The translations under genes and the position numbers were made by a program. Positions 15,528-24,868 of a stretch of 64,000 bases of DNA are shown piece after piece. Within the stretch, counting starts at the first letter, position 1; every line of letters starts with the position of its first letter. The notes beneath the pieces are model-generated. The model saw nothing but the letters and a program-made list of their open reading frames with translations. It was not told the origin of the DNA and did not search any database. This stretch comes from Affinundibacterium macrobrachii (GTDB lineage: Bacteria; Pseudomonadota; Gammaproteobacteria; Burkholderiales; Burkholderiaceae_D): contig NZ_BMYT01000005.1 of the NCBI RefSeq assembly GCF_014652415.1, positions 1-64,000 of the forward strand, in the 5' to 3' direction.

Positions 15528-17474
15528 ATGCAAGCCCATCCAGTTGCTCGCACTTCAACCGCGCAAATTGCGCAATATCAGACCCCTCATTTGTTGGCAG
15601 ATATTGGCGGTACTTATGCACGCTTTACTTTGGAAATGGGGCGGGGCGATTTTCAATATACGCACTCTTTGCTGTGTGCTGATTACGCCGATTTCTATTC
15701 AGCCGTGAAGGCATATTTACAAAGTTTGCCAGATCTTCATATTGAACATGCTGCAGTCGCCATCGCTAACCCTGTCGATGGTGATCAAGTCAGTATGACC
15801 AATTACCATTGGCAGTTTTCGATTGAAGAGATGCGGCAAAAGTTGGGCTTGGATACATTGTTGATCGTCAATGATTTCACCGCGCTAGCGATGGCATTGC
15901 CTCGACTTGGACCGAACGATGTGCAGCAAATTGGTGGTGGTGAAGCGCGTAAACAAAGTGTGATCGGCTTATTGGGGCCGGGTAGTGGTTTAGGTACCTC
16001 GGGTTTGATTCCAGCGGGCGATGGCTGGATTTCTTTGGGTTCGGAAGGTGGTCACACTAGCTTTGCTCCGCGTGATGAACGTGAAATTGCGATTTTGCGT
16101 TATGTCTGGAAACATTTTTCCCATGTCTCATTTGAGCGCTTAGTCTCTGGTCCTGGCTTAGAGTTGATTTATCAAGCTTTGTGCGACTATGCGCAAATAC
16201 AAGTACAGGAGTTGACCGCGCCAGAAATCACCCAACGCGCCCTCGATCGAACCGATCCGCAATGTGTTGAAGCGCTGGACGTATTTTGCGCATTACTAGG
16301 AACCGCGGCAGCCAATCTTGCGGTCACTCTGGGGGCGATGGGGGGAATTTATATTGGCGGCGGCATCGTGCCTCGTTTGGGTGAGTATTTCGCCGCTTCA
16401 AGTTTCCGCGCTCGATTCGAAGAGAAAGGGCGGTTTAGTCGCTATGTTGCCGCCATTCCAACATTTGTGATCACAGCCGAGCATGCGACTTTTATGGGAG
16501 CCGCCGCCATCTTAGACGCCCAATTGCGTAGCTTGCAAACCGAACCGGGCTCGGCAATTTTGGGGCAAATTCGTCGGATTCGAGCAGATTTGTCACCGGC
16601 TGAATTGCGTGTTGCGGATCATGTGTTGGCGCATGCGAGAGCGGTGGTGAATGATCCGATTGCCGAGATTGCACGGGCTGCCGATGTCAGTCAGCCAACT
16701 GTGATTCGCTTCTGTCGCTCTTTGGGGTGTGAAGGCTTATCTGACTTCAAATTACGATTGGCTTCTGGCTTAACCGGCACGGTGCCAGTCACGCATATTC
16801 AAGTCACGGACGATGATTCTGCATTGGAATTAGGTGCCAAGGTGTTGGGAAATACCGCCTCATCGATTTTGCAAGTGCGTAATCAATTAAACCGCGACAT
16901 GATAGAGCGCGCGATTCAATGCATTAGTAGAGCGAATAAATTAGAGTTTTACGCGATTGGCCACTATGGTGTGGTCGCGCAAGATGCGCAATTTAAATTC
17001 TTACGTTTAGGTATTCCTAGTATCGCGCATACCGATTCACGTTTACAGCTGTTGTCTGCAAGTGTCTTGGGTGAAAATGATGTGGTGGTTATCAGTAGCA
17101 GCAGCGGTCGCTTACCAGAGTTAATTGAAGTAGCTGAGAAGGTGCGTGAACGTGGCGCCAAAATTATTGCGATTGCCGCCAGTCACTCTCCCTTGATTCG
17201 TAAAGCGGATATTGCTTTGATTGTTGATCATGTTGAAGATGTCACCACGCACTTGCCTATGGTGAGCCGTATTTTGCATTTGCTGGTGATTGATATGTTA
17301 GCAGTCGGCGTAGCGATGGGGCGCAATCCAGGCGCTGCAAGCTTAATGTCGGGTGAGGCTGATGAGCGTCTAGATGAAGCCATGCCCGTTTCTAAAAAGC
17401 CCGCTGCACGCACGCAAGCACCTGGCGTGAGCCTCGCCACCCCTCTGGCGACTTTGACTTCACATAGTCGTTAA
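15528..17474 (+). CDS. Bifunctional glucokinase / HexR (RpiR-family) regulator
   Basis: A 648-residue fusion. Residues about 15-325 form a glucokinase (LLADIGGTYARFTLEM, NDFTALAMALP, GPGSGLGTS, GSEGGHTSF). Residues about 340-415 are an RpiR-type helix-turn-helix (NDPIAEIARAADVSQPTVIRFCRSLG). Residues about 455-590 form a sugar-isomerase (SIS) domain with SSSGRLPE. HexR proteins repress glucose-catabolic genes and are released by KDPG. This fusion architecture is known in Burkholderiales. The ATG start has a weak ribosome site. HexR-type operators upstream suggest autoregulation. Confidence 0.92.
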   Translation: MQAHPVARTSTAQIAQYQTPHLLADIGGTYARFTLEMGRGDFQYTHSLLCADYADFYSAVKAYLQSLPDLHIEHAAVAIANPVDGDQVSMTNYHWQFSIEEMRQKLGLDTLLIVNDFTALAMALPRLGPNDVQQIGGGEARKQSVIGLLGPGSGLGTSGLIPAGDGWISLGSEGGHTSFAPRDEREIAILRYVWKHFSHVSFERLVSGPGLELIYQALCDYAQIQVQELTAPEITQRALDRTDPQCVEALDVFCALLGTAAANLAVTLGAMGGIYIGGGIVPRLGEYFAASSFRARFEEKGRFSRYVAAIPTFVITAEHATFMGAAAILDAQLRSLQTEPGSAILGQIRRIRADLSPAELRVADHVLAHARAVVNDPIAEIARAADVSQPTVIRFCRSLGCEGLSDFKLRLASGLTGTVPVTHIQVTDDDSALELGAKVLGNTASSILQVRNQLNRDMIERAIQCISRANKLEFYAIGHYGVVAQDAQFKFLRLGIPSIAHTDSRLQLLSASVLGENDVVVISSSSGRLPELIEVAEKVRERGAKIIAIAASHSPLIRKADIALIVDHVEDVTTHLPMVSRILHLLVIDMLAVGVAMGRNPGAASLMSGEADERLDEAMPVSKKPAARTQAPGVSLATPLATLTSHSR

Positions 17475-17669
17475 ATCAACTAGCCGCCATCACTATGTGG
17501 GTCTCAAGTAGATTTCATTTCCTTATGTAGCATGAAGTAAGCGAATGTAAGCTAGCTGAGACTTCAGGTAGGTATTCGCCTATCTGTGTCGCCCTCCCAT
17601 TTGTCGTTTAAGTGCCGATTTTGTAGCTTAATCCCGTGCTTTTTGCATTTCGTCGCATGTCGATAGCAC

Positions 17670-17697
17670 TTGACTTAAAGCTTGATTACAGTACACC
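17670..17697 (+). promoter_or_regulatory. Promoter of the first small paralogous protein
   Basis: TTGACT (17670-17675), 16-bp spacer, TACACC (17692-17697). The surrounding 60 bp are conserved upstream of the second paralogue at 18783-18810, which supports its being functional. Confidence 0.5.
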
Positions 17698-17771
17698 CAT
17701 CGAATCACGATTCGATGCAAGAAAACAGTAAAACTTAAATCTTATTAAACGACATCTTTAGGAGAAATATC

Positions 17772-18035
17772 ATGAAAACACTTACCGCTACCGCTATCGT
17801 TTCTGCAGCTTCTGCTTGCGTAACATCGTTGATTTTTGTTGGTATCGTCAATGTGGCAACGACCACCCAAGTAGAAGCTTCACCAGCACCGATACAAACA
17901 GTGACAGTGCGTCATGCACGTATGACAGAAGCAGAAAAACTCGCTTATGATCAAGAAACATCAATGATGCAAACCGTGGTGATTAGCGCTAAGCGTTTGA
18001 CACCAGAACAAAAAGCAGCGATGTCTGCCGAGTAA
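17772..18035 (+). CDS. Small membrane-anchored protein with AKR repeats, copy 1
   Basis: An 87-residue protein that I do not recognise. Residues about 8-30 are a hydrophobic segment (TAIVSAASACVTSLIFVGIV), either a membrane anchor or an uncleaved signal. The rest, probably periplasmic, contains two related units: QTVTVRHARMTEAEKLAYD (about residues 42-60) and QTVVISAKRLTPEQKAAM (about residues 67-84). The first 46 residues match the paralogue at 18906 at 42 positions. AGGAG precedes the ATG. The promoter region is conserved as well, so the two genes are a recent duplication that includes control DNA. Confidence 0.7.
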   Translation: MKTLTATAIVSAASACVTSLIFVGIVNVATTTQVEASPAPIQTVTVRHARMTEAEKLAYDQETSMMQTVVISAKRLTPEQKAAMSAE

Positions 18036-18782
18036 TTCAGCCTTGCCTATAGTTGAATAACATTGCTAAATTGTCGTATCGCGTTAAATTTTTCGATGTG
18101 ATGTAGCTGGTTTAAACGTCATTAAATCGCGCTAGATAATTTAGAAAAATAAGGTGGCAAAATTAGCGTCAATTTCATCATGAGAAAGTTCTGAGTAGAG
18201 TCATGAATGAAATCAGAGTTGACGTAACAGTTGGAGTCACAAACAAGAGTTCGAGTGCCGGCTCTTGCGTAATTGAAGTTAATCCGCCGTTGTCTATCCT
18301 CAGAGCGGCGATGAAGAGATTTAAGTAACGGAACATCTCCTCAGGCACTCATTTGTCTTCCCGCGTTTACTTATCCCCAGATCGATCAAATACTTCTCAA
18401 TACAGCTGATTGTGGCTGATGTCGACAGTTTTGTCTTGCGCATAATCTTTGTGTTCATGTAGGTGGTGCGTTAGCACTACAGAGAGAATTATTTTCAAAG
18501 CATTTTCAAGTTATTTTGCATACATCTTCTTTGCAATTTTTTTCCTGTTCTAGTCATTTCCAACTTATCTTCAAGCTGCTATCAATTTTCTTTCAAGTTG
18601 ATTTGAAATCGGAGTGCATCGTCAGCGCACAAGTACATTATTTCTTTGAATATCTCCGCAATTTCATAAGGCGCTTTTTGCCTAAGATGTGAACTACATT
18701 CGTTCACCGATTGATTACTTTAATTCCCGCATTTCCGTATTTCGGTCGCGCAATTTTGCAGTTCGTCGCATTGCCCTAGAAC
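18036..18782. other. Intergenic stretch between the two small paralogues
   Basis: About 750 bases without a convincing gene, RNA or terminator. The sequence is A+T-rich, with scattered short TTCAAG/CAAGTT words around 18500-18600. The last part (about 18720-18782) begins the duplicated upstream region of copy 2. Confidence 0.4.
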
Positions 18783-18810
18783 TTGATTTTGTGCTTGGAT
18801 ATAGTACACA
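18783..18810 (+). promoter_or_regulatory. Promoter of the second small paralogous protein
   Basis: TTGATT (18783-18788), 16-bp spacer, TACACA (18805-18810). The layout and flanking words (TTCGTCGCAT upstream, ATCGAA downstream) are the same as for copy 1. Confidence 0.5.
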
Positions 18811-18905
18811 CATCGAAATGCAAAACGAAGCGCAAATCGATCAAATAAACAGCGAAATCAAATGACATTTCGCACTATTTTTGAATCTAACTTTGGAGAT
18901 TTATC

Positions 18906-19178
18906 ATGAAAACATTTACTGCAACTGCGATCGTTTCTGCGGCATCTGCTTGCTTAACATCACTCATTTTTGTTGGTATCGTCAACGTCGCGACCACAAC
19001 AGAAGTTGAGGCATCAGTTGCACCGATTCAGACCGTGACAGTCAGCGCAAAACGTATGAGCGATGAAGATAAACTTGCTTACGATTTAGAGTTGGCGCAA
19101 ATGACTGTAAGCCAAGTGGTAGAAATTCGTGCGAAACGTTTGACTGCTGCTGAAAAAGCAAAGATGGCTGCGGAATGA
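18906..19178 (+). CDS. Small membrane-anchored protein with AKR repeats, copy 2
   Basis: A 90-residue paralogue of the protein at 17772, also of unknown function. It has the same anchor (differences only at residues 4 and 17 within it) and the same two repeat units, here QTVTVSAKRMSDEDKLAYD and QVVEIRAKRLTAAEKAKM. The anchor is more conserved than the tail, which argues that the membrane segment itself matters. GGAG precedes the ATG. No neighbouring enzyme suggests a role. It could be a structural or stress-related envelope peptide, but that is speculation. Confidence 0.7.
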   Translation: MKTFTATAIVSAASACLTSLIFVGIVNVATTTEVEASVAPIQTVTVSAKRMSDEDKLAYDLELAQMTVSQVVEIRAKRLTAAEKAKMAAE

Positions 19179-19421
19179 ATTTGTGTCGTCTTATAGACGT
19201 AATGTAGTTCGTATCTAGGGTCAATATTAATTGAGTAGATACAGTTGTTTTGATTGTCGCGTTGTTCAATTGGCTTATTTAATTAAGCAATGCTTAGGTA
19301 AGTCTTAGATCATATTTTGATCAGTTGTAGTAGTAAAACAGTACAAAATTTCACCAAAGCTTGCGCACTTAAGTGAGTGTTCAGCAAGTCCTCAGTGAGC
19401 AAGGATCGTACTGTTAGTCAT

Positions 19422-19468
19422 CGGGTGAAACGCCTGTGTGAGGTTGGTAATCACGCGTAATTCACCCG
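19422..19468. other. Long imperfect hairpin upstream of the chemoreceptor gene
   Basis: An 8-bp perfect outer stem CGGGTGAA/TTCACCCG (19422-19429, 19461-19468) encloses an inner 6-bp stem (19436-19441 with 19451-19456, one G-U pair). No U-tract follows, so it is not a terminator. It may be a structured RNA or a repeat. The rest of the 611-base gap 19179-19789 shows only the FNR box and a GATCA/TGATC dyad at 19308-19322. Confidence 0.3.
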
Positions 19469-19698
19469 CCGTCATGGTGACAACACATCATGTCAACGTA
19501 TTTTCAAACATGCGATTTTAAAGTCGAACAGGTTGCAATATCCTGTCGGTCACATGATTGAATTGTGACGATAGCGCATCAATCGCACTTGGTATTCTTT
19601 GTAAATTCCTCCTTAATAAAAAGCATAGAATCATTCGATAAGTCTTAACAAGACTAACTAGGTTCTAGTGGGCGACTTCAACGTCTTTCTTGTCAAAC

Positions 19699-19712
19699 TT
19701 GATGTGGATCAA
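19699..19712. promoter_or_regulatory. Perfect FNR-type box upstream of the chemoreceptor gene
   Basis: TTGATGTGGATCAA fits TTGAT-N4-ATCAA exactly and lies 77 bp before the chemoreceptor ATG. Candidate -10 sequences (TCATAT near 19740) place the box roughly at -40 to -47, an activating position. Confidence 0.55.
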
Positions 19713-19789
19713 AGTCGATTAGAGTAAACTGAGGAAAGCTCATATTTTTTAACATCGATTGTCGGTGTTTTGCTTTTCTGGAGTTCTCT

Positions 19790-21208
19790 ATGTCAAACCA
19801 TCTGCTTTCCAAAATGGATGCCACTTATGCAAAGTCAGATAAGCTGATTTTTGTGATCTTAATTGGTATGCAATTATTTGCTTTTGCTTTAGCAAGTTGG
19901 CATGACACCTGGAAGATGGCATTCTTTGTTGGTTTGCCTTTGTTGTTAATTCCGGCCTATTTGATGTATGTTTTTCCGGGTCAATTAGTCACACGCTTAG
20001 TCAATGCATTTGCCCTGATGTCTTTTTGTGCTTTGCATATACAACAGGCATTAGGCATGACCGAGCTGCATTTTGGCATCTTCGCATTTTTAGCGTTCTT
20101 ATTGATCTATGCTGATTGGCGCGTGATCTTGGTTGCTGCATTAACCATCGCGGTGCATCACGCTAGTTTTGGTTACCTGCAAGAACTAGGTTTTGGTGTG
20201 ATTTGCTTTACCAAGCCAAGCTTCGCTATTTTTCTGACACATGCCGCTTATGTGATCGTAGAAGCAGCAGTGCTGTCCTATATTGCTGTGCAGATTAATC
20301 GTGATCGCGTGCAAGAAATTGAGTTGATGAACTATACCTCTGAGTTAGATGGGCAAAATGGGGTGATTAATTTGCGTGATCATGAAATGCATCCCGCTAG
20401 TGATTCTGGTAAGGCATTGGTCTACGTGATTGAGATGCTGCACAAGTCAGTCAGTGAAGTTAAAAATGGTGTCGACGCGATTATCAGTGCATCACGTGAA
20501 ATGGCTGATGGCAATGCTGATTTATCGAATAGAACAGAGGCGCAGGCAAATTCACTCGATCAAACTTCTGCCACGATGGATAAGTTGACGGTAACAGTGC
20601 AGCAAAATACTGAGCACGCGATTCAAGCAAATAAATTGGTGCTGGCGGCTTCTGACATTGCGCGTAAAGGTGGTGAAGTGGTCAGTGAGGTCGTGCAAAC
20701 TATGGGTTCGATCAAAGATAGTTCCAAACAGATCGTAGATATTATTGGTGTGATTGATGGCATCGCATTTCAGACCAATATTTTGGCATTGAATGCGGCA
20801 GTCGAAGCAGCACGTGCGGGCGAGCAGGGGCGTGGGTTTGCGGTGGTCGCATCTGAGGTGCGTAGCTTGGCGCAACGTAGCGCAAGTGCGGCAAAAGAGA
20901 TCAAAGAACTGATCGGCAATTCTACACAAAAAGTGGATCAGGGTAGTCGCTTGGTTGATGAAGCTGGTCAAACCATGGAGGCGATTGTTAATAGCGTTAA
21001 GCATGTCGCCGACATCATGGCTGAAATCGCCGCAGCGAGTGAAGTGCAAAATGCTGGAATACGCCAAATCAATGCAGCAGTGAACGATATCGATAGCATG
21101 ACACAGCAGAATGCGGCCCTAGTCGAACAAGCCACCGCAGCATCAGAGAGTCTGTTAGAACAAGCAGGGCACTTGCGTGAAGTTGTTAATCATTTTGTGA
21201 TTCGTTGA
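19790..21208 (+). CDS. Methyl-accepting chemotaxis protein with six-TM sensor
   Basis: A 472-residue chemoreceptor. Residues about 18-190 contain roughly six membrane spans and no large periplasmic domain. No clear HAMP domain is seen. The cytoplasmic signalling domain (about residues 210-470) has the conserved hairpin tip [21 protein letters not shown] followed by [20 protein letters not shown], which binds CheA/CheW. Several histidines lie in or beside the spans (ALHIQ, ELHFG, AVHHASF). Membrane histidines could bind heme or metal, and the FNR box upstream points to oxygen or redox taxis; both are inferences. No che genes are adjacent. Confidence 0.9.
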   Translation: MSNHLLSKMDATYAKSDKLIFVILIGMQLFAFALASWHDTWKMAFFVGLPLLLIPAYLMYVFPGQLVTRLVNAFALMSFCALHIQQALGMTELHFGIFAFLAFLLIYADWRVILVAALTIAVHHASFGYLQELGFGVICFTKPSFAIFLTHAAYVIVEAAVLSYIAVQINRDRVQEIELMNYTSELDGQNGVINLRDHEMHPASDSGKALVYVIEMLHKSVSEVKNGVDAIISASREMADGNADLSNRTEAQANSLDQTSATMDKLTVTVQQNTEHAIQANKLVLAASDIARKGGEVVSEVVQTMGSIKDSSKQIVDIIGVIDGIAFQTNILALNAAVEAARAGEQGRGFAVVASEVRSLAQRSASAAKEIKELIGNSTQKVDQGSRLVDEAGQTMEAIVNSVKHVADIMAEIAAASEVQNAGIRQINAAVNDIDSMTQQNAALVEQATAASESLLEQAGHLREVVNHFVIR

Positions 21209-21237
21209 TGTTTGATCTGGGATGTTCGATCTAGGCC

Positions 21238-24200
21238 TTAGGTTTTCGATTTGGCATCTAAGAAGTCCATAAAAGTAGCCTCGGGCAAGGGTTTTGAGTA
21301 CCAGTAACCTTGCCCATAATCACAAGCCATTTGTTGCAATAATTGATGTTGTTGCTCAGTCTCTACGCCTTCTGCAATGACCTTGATTCCTAGTTTATGC
21401 GCCATCACGATGATAGCTTCACATAGCGCGTATTCTGATGAATTTTGGCTTAGGCTTTGTGTGAAAGATTGATCGATTTTTAAATAGTCGACATCAAATT
21501 TCTTGAGATAAGATAGAGACGAATAACCTGTTCCAAAGTCATCAATCGCGACTTGGATTTTTGCATCGCGATATTGCAATAGGCTTTGGGTAACACGCAC
21601 ATCATTGTTGATTAACACGCCTTCAGTGATTTCGATCACGATACTCTCGCCATCAACCTCTGATGCTGCAAGCTGATCTAGCCAATTGTGTTGATCGCCG
21701 CGCTCAATTAAGAACTGTACCGGTGATTTGTTAACACTAATTTGGAATGGATAAGCCAACAGCGATTGGCACGCGCGTACTTGTTGTAAGGCTTGCGAAA
21801 ATACCCAATCGCCAATTTGATGGATGGTGCCAGTGTCTTCTGCGATGGGTATAAAACTTGCTGGGGAGATAAATCCGAGTTCAGGGTGTTGCCAACGAAT
21901 CAGCGCTTCAGCTTTACAATATTTGCCATCACTTAAGTTGATGATAGGCTGATAGTAAACCATGAATTGATTTTGCTTTAATGCATGGCGCATATCGTTT
22001 GCTAAGCGCATTCTTTGGGTCGCGTCTTCTTGCATGGTTTTTGTGAAGAACCTGAAACATTGTCGGCCACTATCTTTTGCAGAGTACATTGCCTGATCAG
22101 CATTTTTTGTGAGTTCCACAACGTTACTGGCATCATCGGGATAGAGGGCAATACCGATACTTGCAGAGACATAGGATTCAATCCCGCCGATCACAAATGG
22201 CAGCGAGAGATGCTCGATAATTTTTTCTGCGAGATGACCGACATCGGCACTGTCGTGAATGCCAGTCAATATCACGGTAAATTCATCGCCACCCAAGCGC
22301 GCTACAGTGTCATAAACTCTCACGGTAGATTTGATCCGCGTTGCTGCTTGTATGAGTAACTGATCACCAACATCATGCCCTAATGTGTCGTTGACTTCTT
22401 TAAACCGATCTAAATCGATAAAAAGTAGTGCGATGCGTTCATGTTCACGGCCCGCTTTTTTAATGTTCTCTTCAATTCGATCATAGAATAAACGCCGGTT
22501 TGGCAATTTGGTCAGTGCATCGTAGTTAGCTTCTATCCAAATTTTTTCTTCCGCATTTTTCATTGCAGAAATGTCTGTATGGGTGCCGACCATACGAAGT
22601 GATTTGCCGAATTCATCTGTGCTCACGACCATGCCGCGACCGAAAATCCACTTGTAAGTACCGTCGGCACAACGCATCCGATATTCTGCAGAAAATTGCT
22701 TGGTTTGGTGACTTAAATGCCTCTGCATTTCGTCGAGCAAGTGACCTCGATCTTCAGGGTGTATGCAATCAATTAGTTCGCGATAGTCTTCAGAAAATGA
22801 GCCTGGTGGATAGCCGAGCATGTCGAGATAACGCTCAGAAAAATTTCCTTTTCCGTTGACAAAGTCGATATCCCAAACGCCGTCACCCGCACCATCTAAG
22901 GCAAATTGCCATCGCAACTCAGCCTCTTTCTGTTGCGTAATGTCATTAAAGTTCACAACGATTTGTTTGAGTTGATTATGTTCATCGTTCTCTAGAAACG
23001 CGCTAACTTGCACCCAGCGAATCCCAAAATGATTTGGATGGCGAATGCCCATAATCATCTCAGTGAAGGATTTTTTGCTTAACAAAGCGCGATTGACTGG
23101 ATAGTTATCGGGATGCAGCTTGATGCCAGCTTCATCAACAAAACTCCAAGTTGGATCAGCCACAAACTTACCTAGCATTTGATCTTCATTGAGCCCTAAC
23201 ATTGTGGCTGCGCGCGAATTACTAAATAAAATGCTGGTGTCGGGCGCATGAACGACGATCGCAGTATGCAGTTTTTCTAACAGTGATCGGTGCTGATTTT
23301 CTGAGCGAATCAGGGTTTGATGTTTTAACTCTAGTTGTTCAGTACTATTTTTTAAATTGATGATGACTTCATCATATTGACGCCATGCAAAGCCAATTCT
23401 GTGAGCGAGGTAAAGCAAACACAAAGTGAATAGCGCGATAACGATACCAACCGAAATAGCTAGATTTCGCCATCCAGATAGGGCGACTTCGGTCGATAGA
23501 CCAACGTTGATGATGTAGTGATACTTGCTGCTCCGTTGAAAAGAATACAGTCTAGTGATGGGATCGGTGCTGGTCGCGTCGCTGATATAACTACCGGATT
23601 TGGCGTTGCTTTTTAGTGCTTCTTGGAACGGCTGTGAGATTGTTGTGCTGCCGATCGGAATCGGGTTGCTTTGTTGAAAAGTGTTGCGTGCAATCAAATG
23701 GACATTCTGATGGCGTATGGCGATTGACCCGCCTGGTTCCATATGAATCTGGTTAAACAGTTTTTCAATTTCGTCGGTGTAAATCGAACCATAGACTACA
23801 CCGGCAAATGAGCCATCAAGATGATTGATGCGGCGCGCGAAAGCCCACACCCATTTTTGTGCAATTTTTGCAAACACTGGTTCGCTGATTACTAAACCTG
23901 CATTCGGATCATCGCGTAGGCGTTTGAAAAATTCACGGTCATCGAGATACGTGGTTTTTCTGCTTTGATCAACGCCATAGATGATTTTGCCGAACTGATC
24001 CGTACTACGAATAAAAGCGAGGTGTGGCACACGCTTGGCTTGTCGTTCCAGTAAATGGCGAATGCTGTCTGGATCTACATTCTTATTAGCGTGTTGTCGA
24101 CTAATTTCATCGACAGCAGAAAGTAAAGCAACATCGATGGTATTGATCATGCCATCAAAAGTTTGTTGTAGCGAACTTGCGAGATTTTCGGTGGTGCGCT

Positions 24201-24354
24201 GTGCACGGGCTGTCGCTTCTTGCCGCAAATACATCAGCGTTATGATGGATGAAGTAATGAAAAATATGATAACAAGACCAATACCAATATATAAAAACCG
24301 GCGCCGACTATCGGCAGTCGTTTTTTTCAAGTCGATAGTTGATTTGTTGTTCAT
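21238..24354 (-). CDS. Membrane PAS-GGDEF-EAL cyclic-di-GMP protein
   Basis: A 1038-residue signalling protein. It has TM1 (about residues 20-42), a periplasmic Cache-like sensor (about 43-295) and TM2 (about 297-318). Two PAS domains (about 350-470 and 480-600) precede GGDEF (about 615-775) and EAL (about 785-1030). The GGDEF site is intact (RLGGDEF), with an RxxD inhibitory site (RVYD) five residues before it. The EAL side keeps EALIRW and DDFGTGYSSL. Both cyclase and phosphodiesterase activities are therefore possible. It is convergent with the chemoreceptor gene, so the two are not one operon. The ligand is unknown. Confidence 0.93.
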   Translation of the reverse strand: MNNKSTIDLKKTTADSRRRFLYIGIGLVIIFFITSSIITLMYLRQEATARAQRTTENLASSLQQTFDGMINTIDVALLSAVDEISRQHANKNVDPDSIRHLLERQAKRVPHLAFIRSTDQFGKIIYGVDQSRKTTYLDDREFFKRLRDDPNAGLVISEPVFAKIAQKWVWAFARRINHLDGSFAGVVYGSIYTDEIEKLFNQIHMEPGGSIAIRHQNVHLIARNTFQQSNPIPIGSTTISQPFQEALKSNAKSGSYISDATSTDPITRLYSFQRSSKYHYIINVGLSTEVALSGWRNLAISVGIVIALFTLCLLYLAHRIGFAWRQYDEVIINLKNSTEQLELKHQTLIRSENQHRSLLEKLHTAIVVHAPDTSILFSNSRAATMLGLNEDQMLGKFVADPTWSFVDEAGIKLHPDNYPVNRALLSKKSFTEMIMGIRHPNHFGIRWVQVSAFLENDEHNQLKQIVVNFNDITQQKEAELRWQFALDGAGDGVWDIDFVNGKGNFSERYLDMLGYPPGSFSEDYRELIDCIHPEDRGHLLDEMQRHLSHQTKQFSAEYRMRCADGTYKWIFGRGMVVSTDEFGKSLRMVGTHTDISAMKNAEEKIWIEANYDALTKLPNRRLFYDRIEENIKKAGREHERIALLFIDLDRFKEVNDTLGHDVGDQLLIQAATRIKSTVRVYDTVARLGGDEFTVILTGIHDSADVGHLAEKIIEHLSLPFVIGGIESYVSASIGIALYPDDASNVVELTKNADQAMYSAKDSGRQCFRFFTKTMQEDATQRMRLANDMRHALKQNQFMVYYQPIINLSDGKYCKAEALIRWQHPELGFISPASFIPIAEDTGTIHQIGDWVFSQALQQVRACQSLLAYPFQISVNKSPVQFLIERGDQHNWLDQLAASEVDGESIVIEITEGVLINNDVRVTQSLLQYRDAKIQVAIDDFGTGYSSLSYLKKFDVDYLKIDQSFTQSLSQNSSEYALCEAIIVMAHKLGIKVIAEGVETEQQHQLLQQMACDYGQGYWYSKPLPEATFMDFLDAKSKT

Positions 24355-24638
24355 AGATAAGGTACAAGTGGAGTAAGGATCGCGTGCTTTGCTTGAACCT
24401 AAGTAGTATTTGTGGTCTGAGTTGCTTTATAAGCTTTATTAATCTTCAGGCAAATTTCTCAATTTATCCAGCGGAATTTTTTTTGAGCTGTTATTTAAAC
24501 GACAGACACAAAACTGGATAATTTATTGCTTCGTTGATGTCACTAGCATATTACATAGCGGTGTTGATTAGTGAGCGGTATGTTTTATTTTTTCATTCTG
24601 TTGTTGCTTGGTTTTATTTTGAAAATGAAAAAAACAAA
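24355..24638. other. Intergenic stretch upstream of the GGDEF-EAL gene
   Basis: About 280 bases without a supported gene. It should hold the minus-strand promoter of the GGDEF-EAL gene. An 8-bp inverted repeat TTATCCAG/CTGGATAA (24464-24471, 24514-24521) is the only structure noted. Confidence 0.4.
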
Positions 24639-24666
24639 AAAGCCCTGTTATTGCTAACAGGGCTTT
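24639..24666 (-). terminator. Terminator of tRNA-Met
   Basis: Perfect 12-bp stem (24639-24650 with 24655-24666) and a 4-nt loop, followed on the minus strand by a run of T residues. It lies 6 nt beyond the tRNA 3' end. Confidence 0.9.
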
Positions 24667-24672
24667 GTGTTC

Positions 24673-24749
24673 TGGTGGTGATAGGTGGATTTGAACCACC
24701 GACCCCAGCATTATGAGTGCTGTGCTCTAACCAACTGAGCTATATCACC
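24673..24749 (-). tRNA. tRNA-Met (CAT), elongator type
   Basis: A 77-nt cloverleaf with an encoded 3' CCA. The acceptor stem is GGTGATA/TATCACC and the D arm has GCTCAGTTGGTTAGAGC. The anticodon loop is CTCATAA and the T arm is GGTGG-TTCAAAT-CCACC. The anticodon CAT could be elongator Met, initiator Met or lysidine-modified Ile2. The paired first acceptor base and the AGCACAGCACTCATAATGCTG arm resemble the E. coli elongator tRNA-Met and not ileX. Confidence 0.93.
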
Positions 24750-24868
24750 AAGAAGCCCAAGATTATGCCAGTGGAAGTTTGATGCGTCAAGAATTAATCT
24801 GAAATGCTGCTGTGAATTTATTAAAATTGCTTAAGATCGCTTAATTTCTTTTATCTATACAGTTTGAA

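Noticed and set aside
20552..21067. 171-residue minus-strand frame inside the chemoreceptor gene
   Set aside because: Antisense to the conserved signalling domain; the composition is a by-product of that coding strand.
24534..24716. 60-residue frame overlapping the tRNA and its terminator
   Set aside because: It runs through the terminator and into the tRNA on the opposite strand; not a gene.
24673..24749. tRNA-Ile2 (CAT, lysidine) instead of tRNA-Met
   Set aside because: The anticodon arm and acceptor closely resemble elongator tRNA-Met; ileX-type features are missing.
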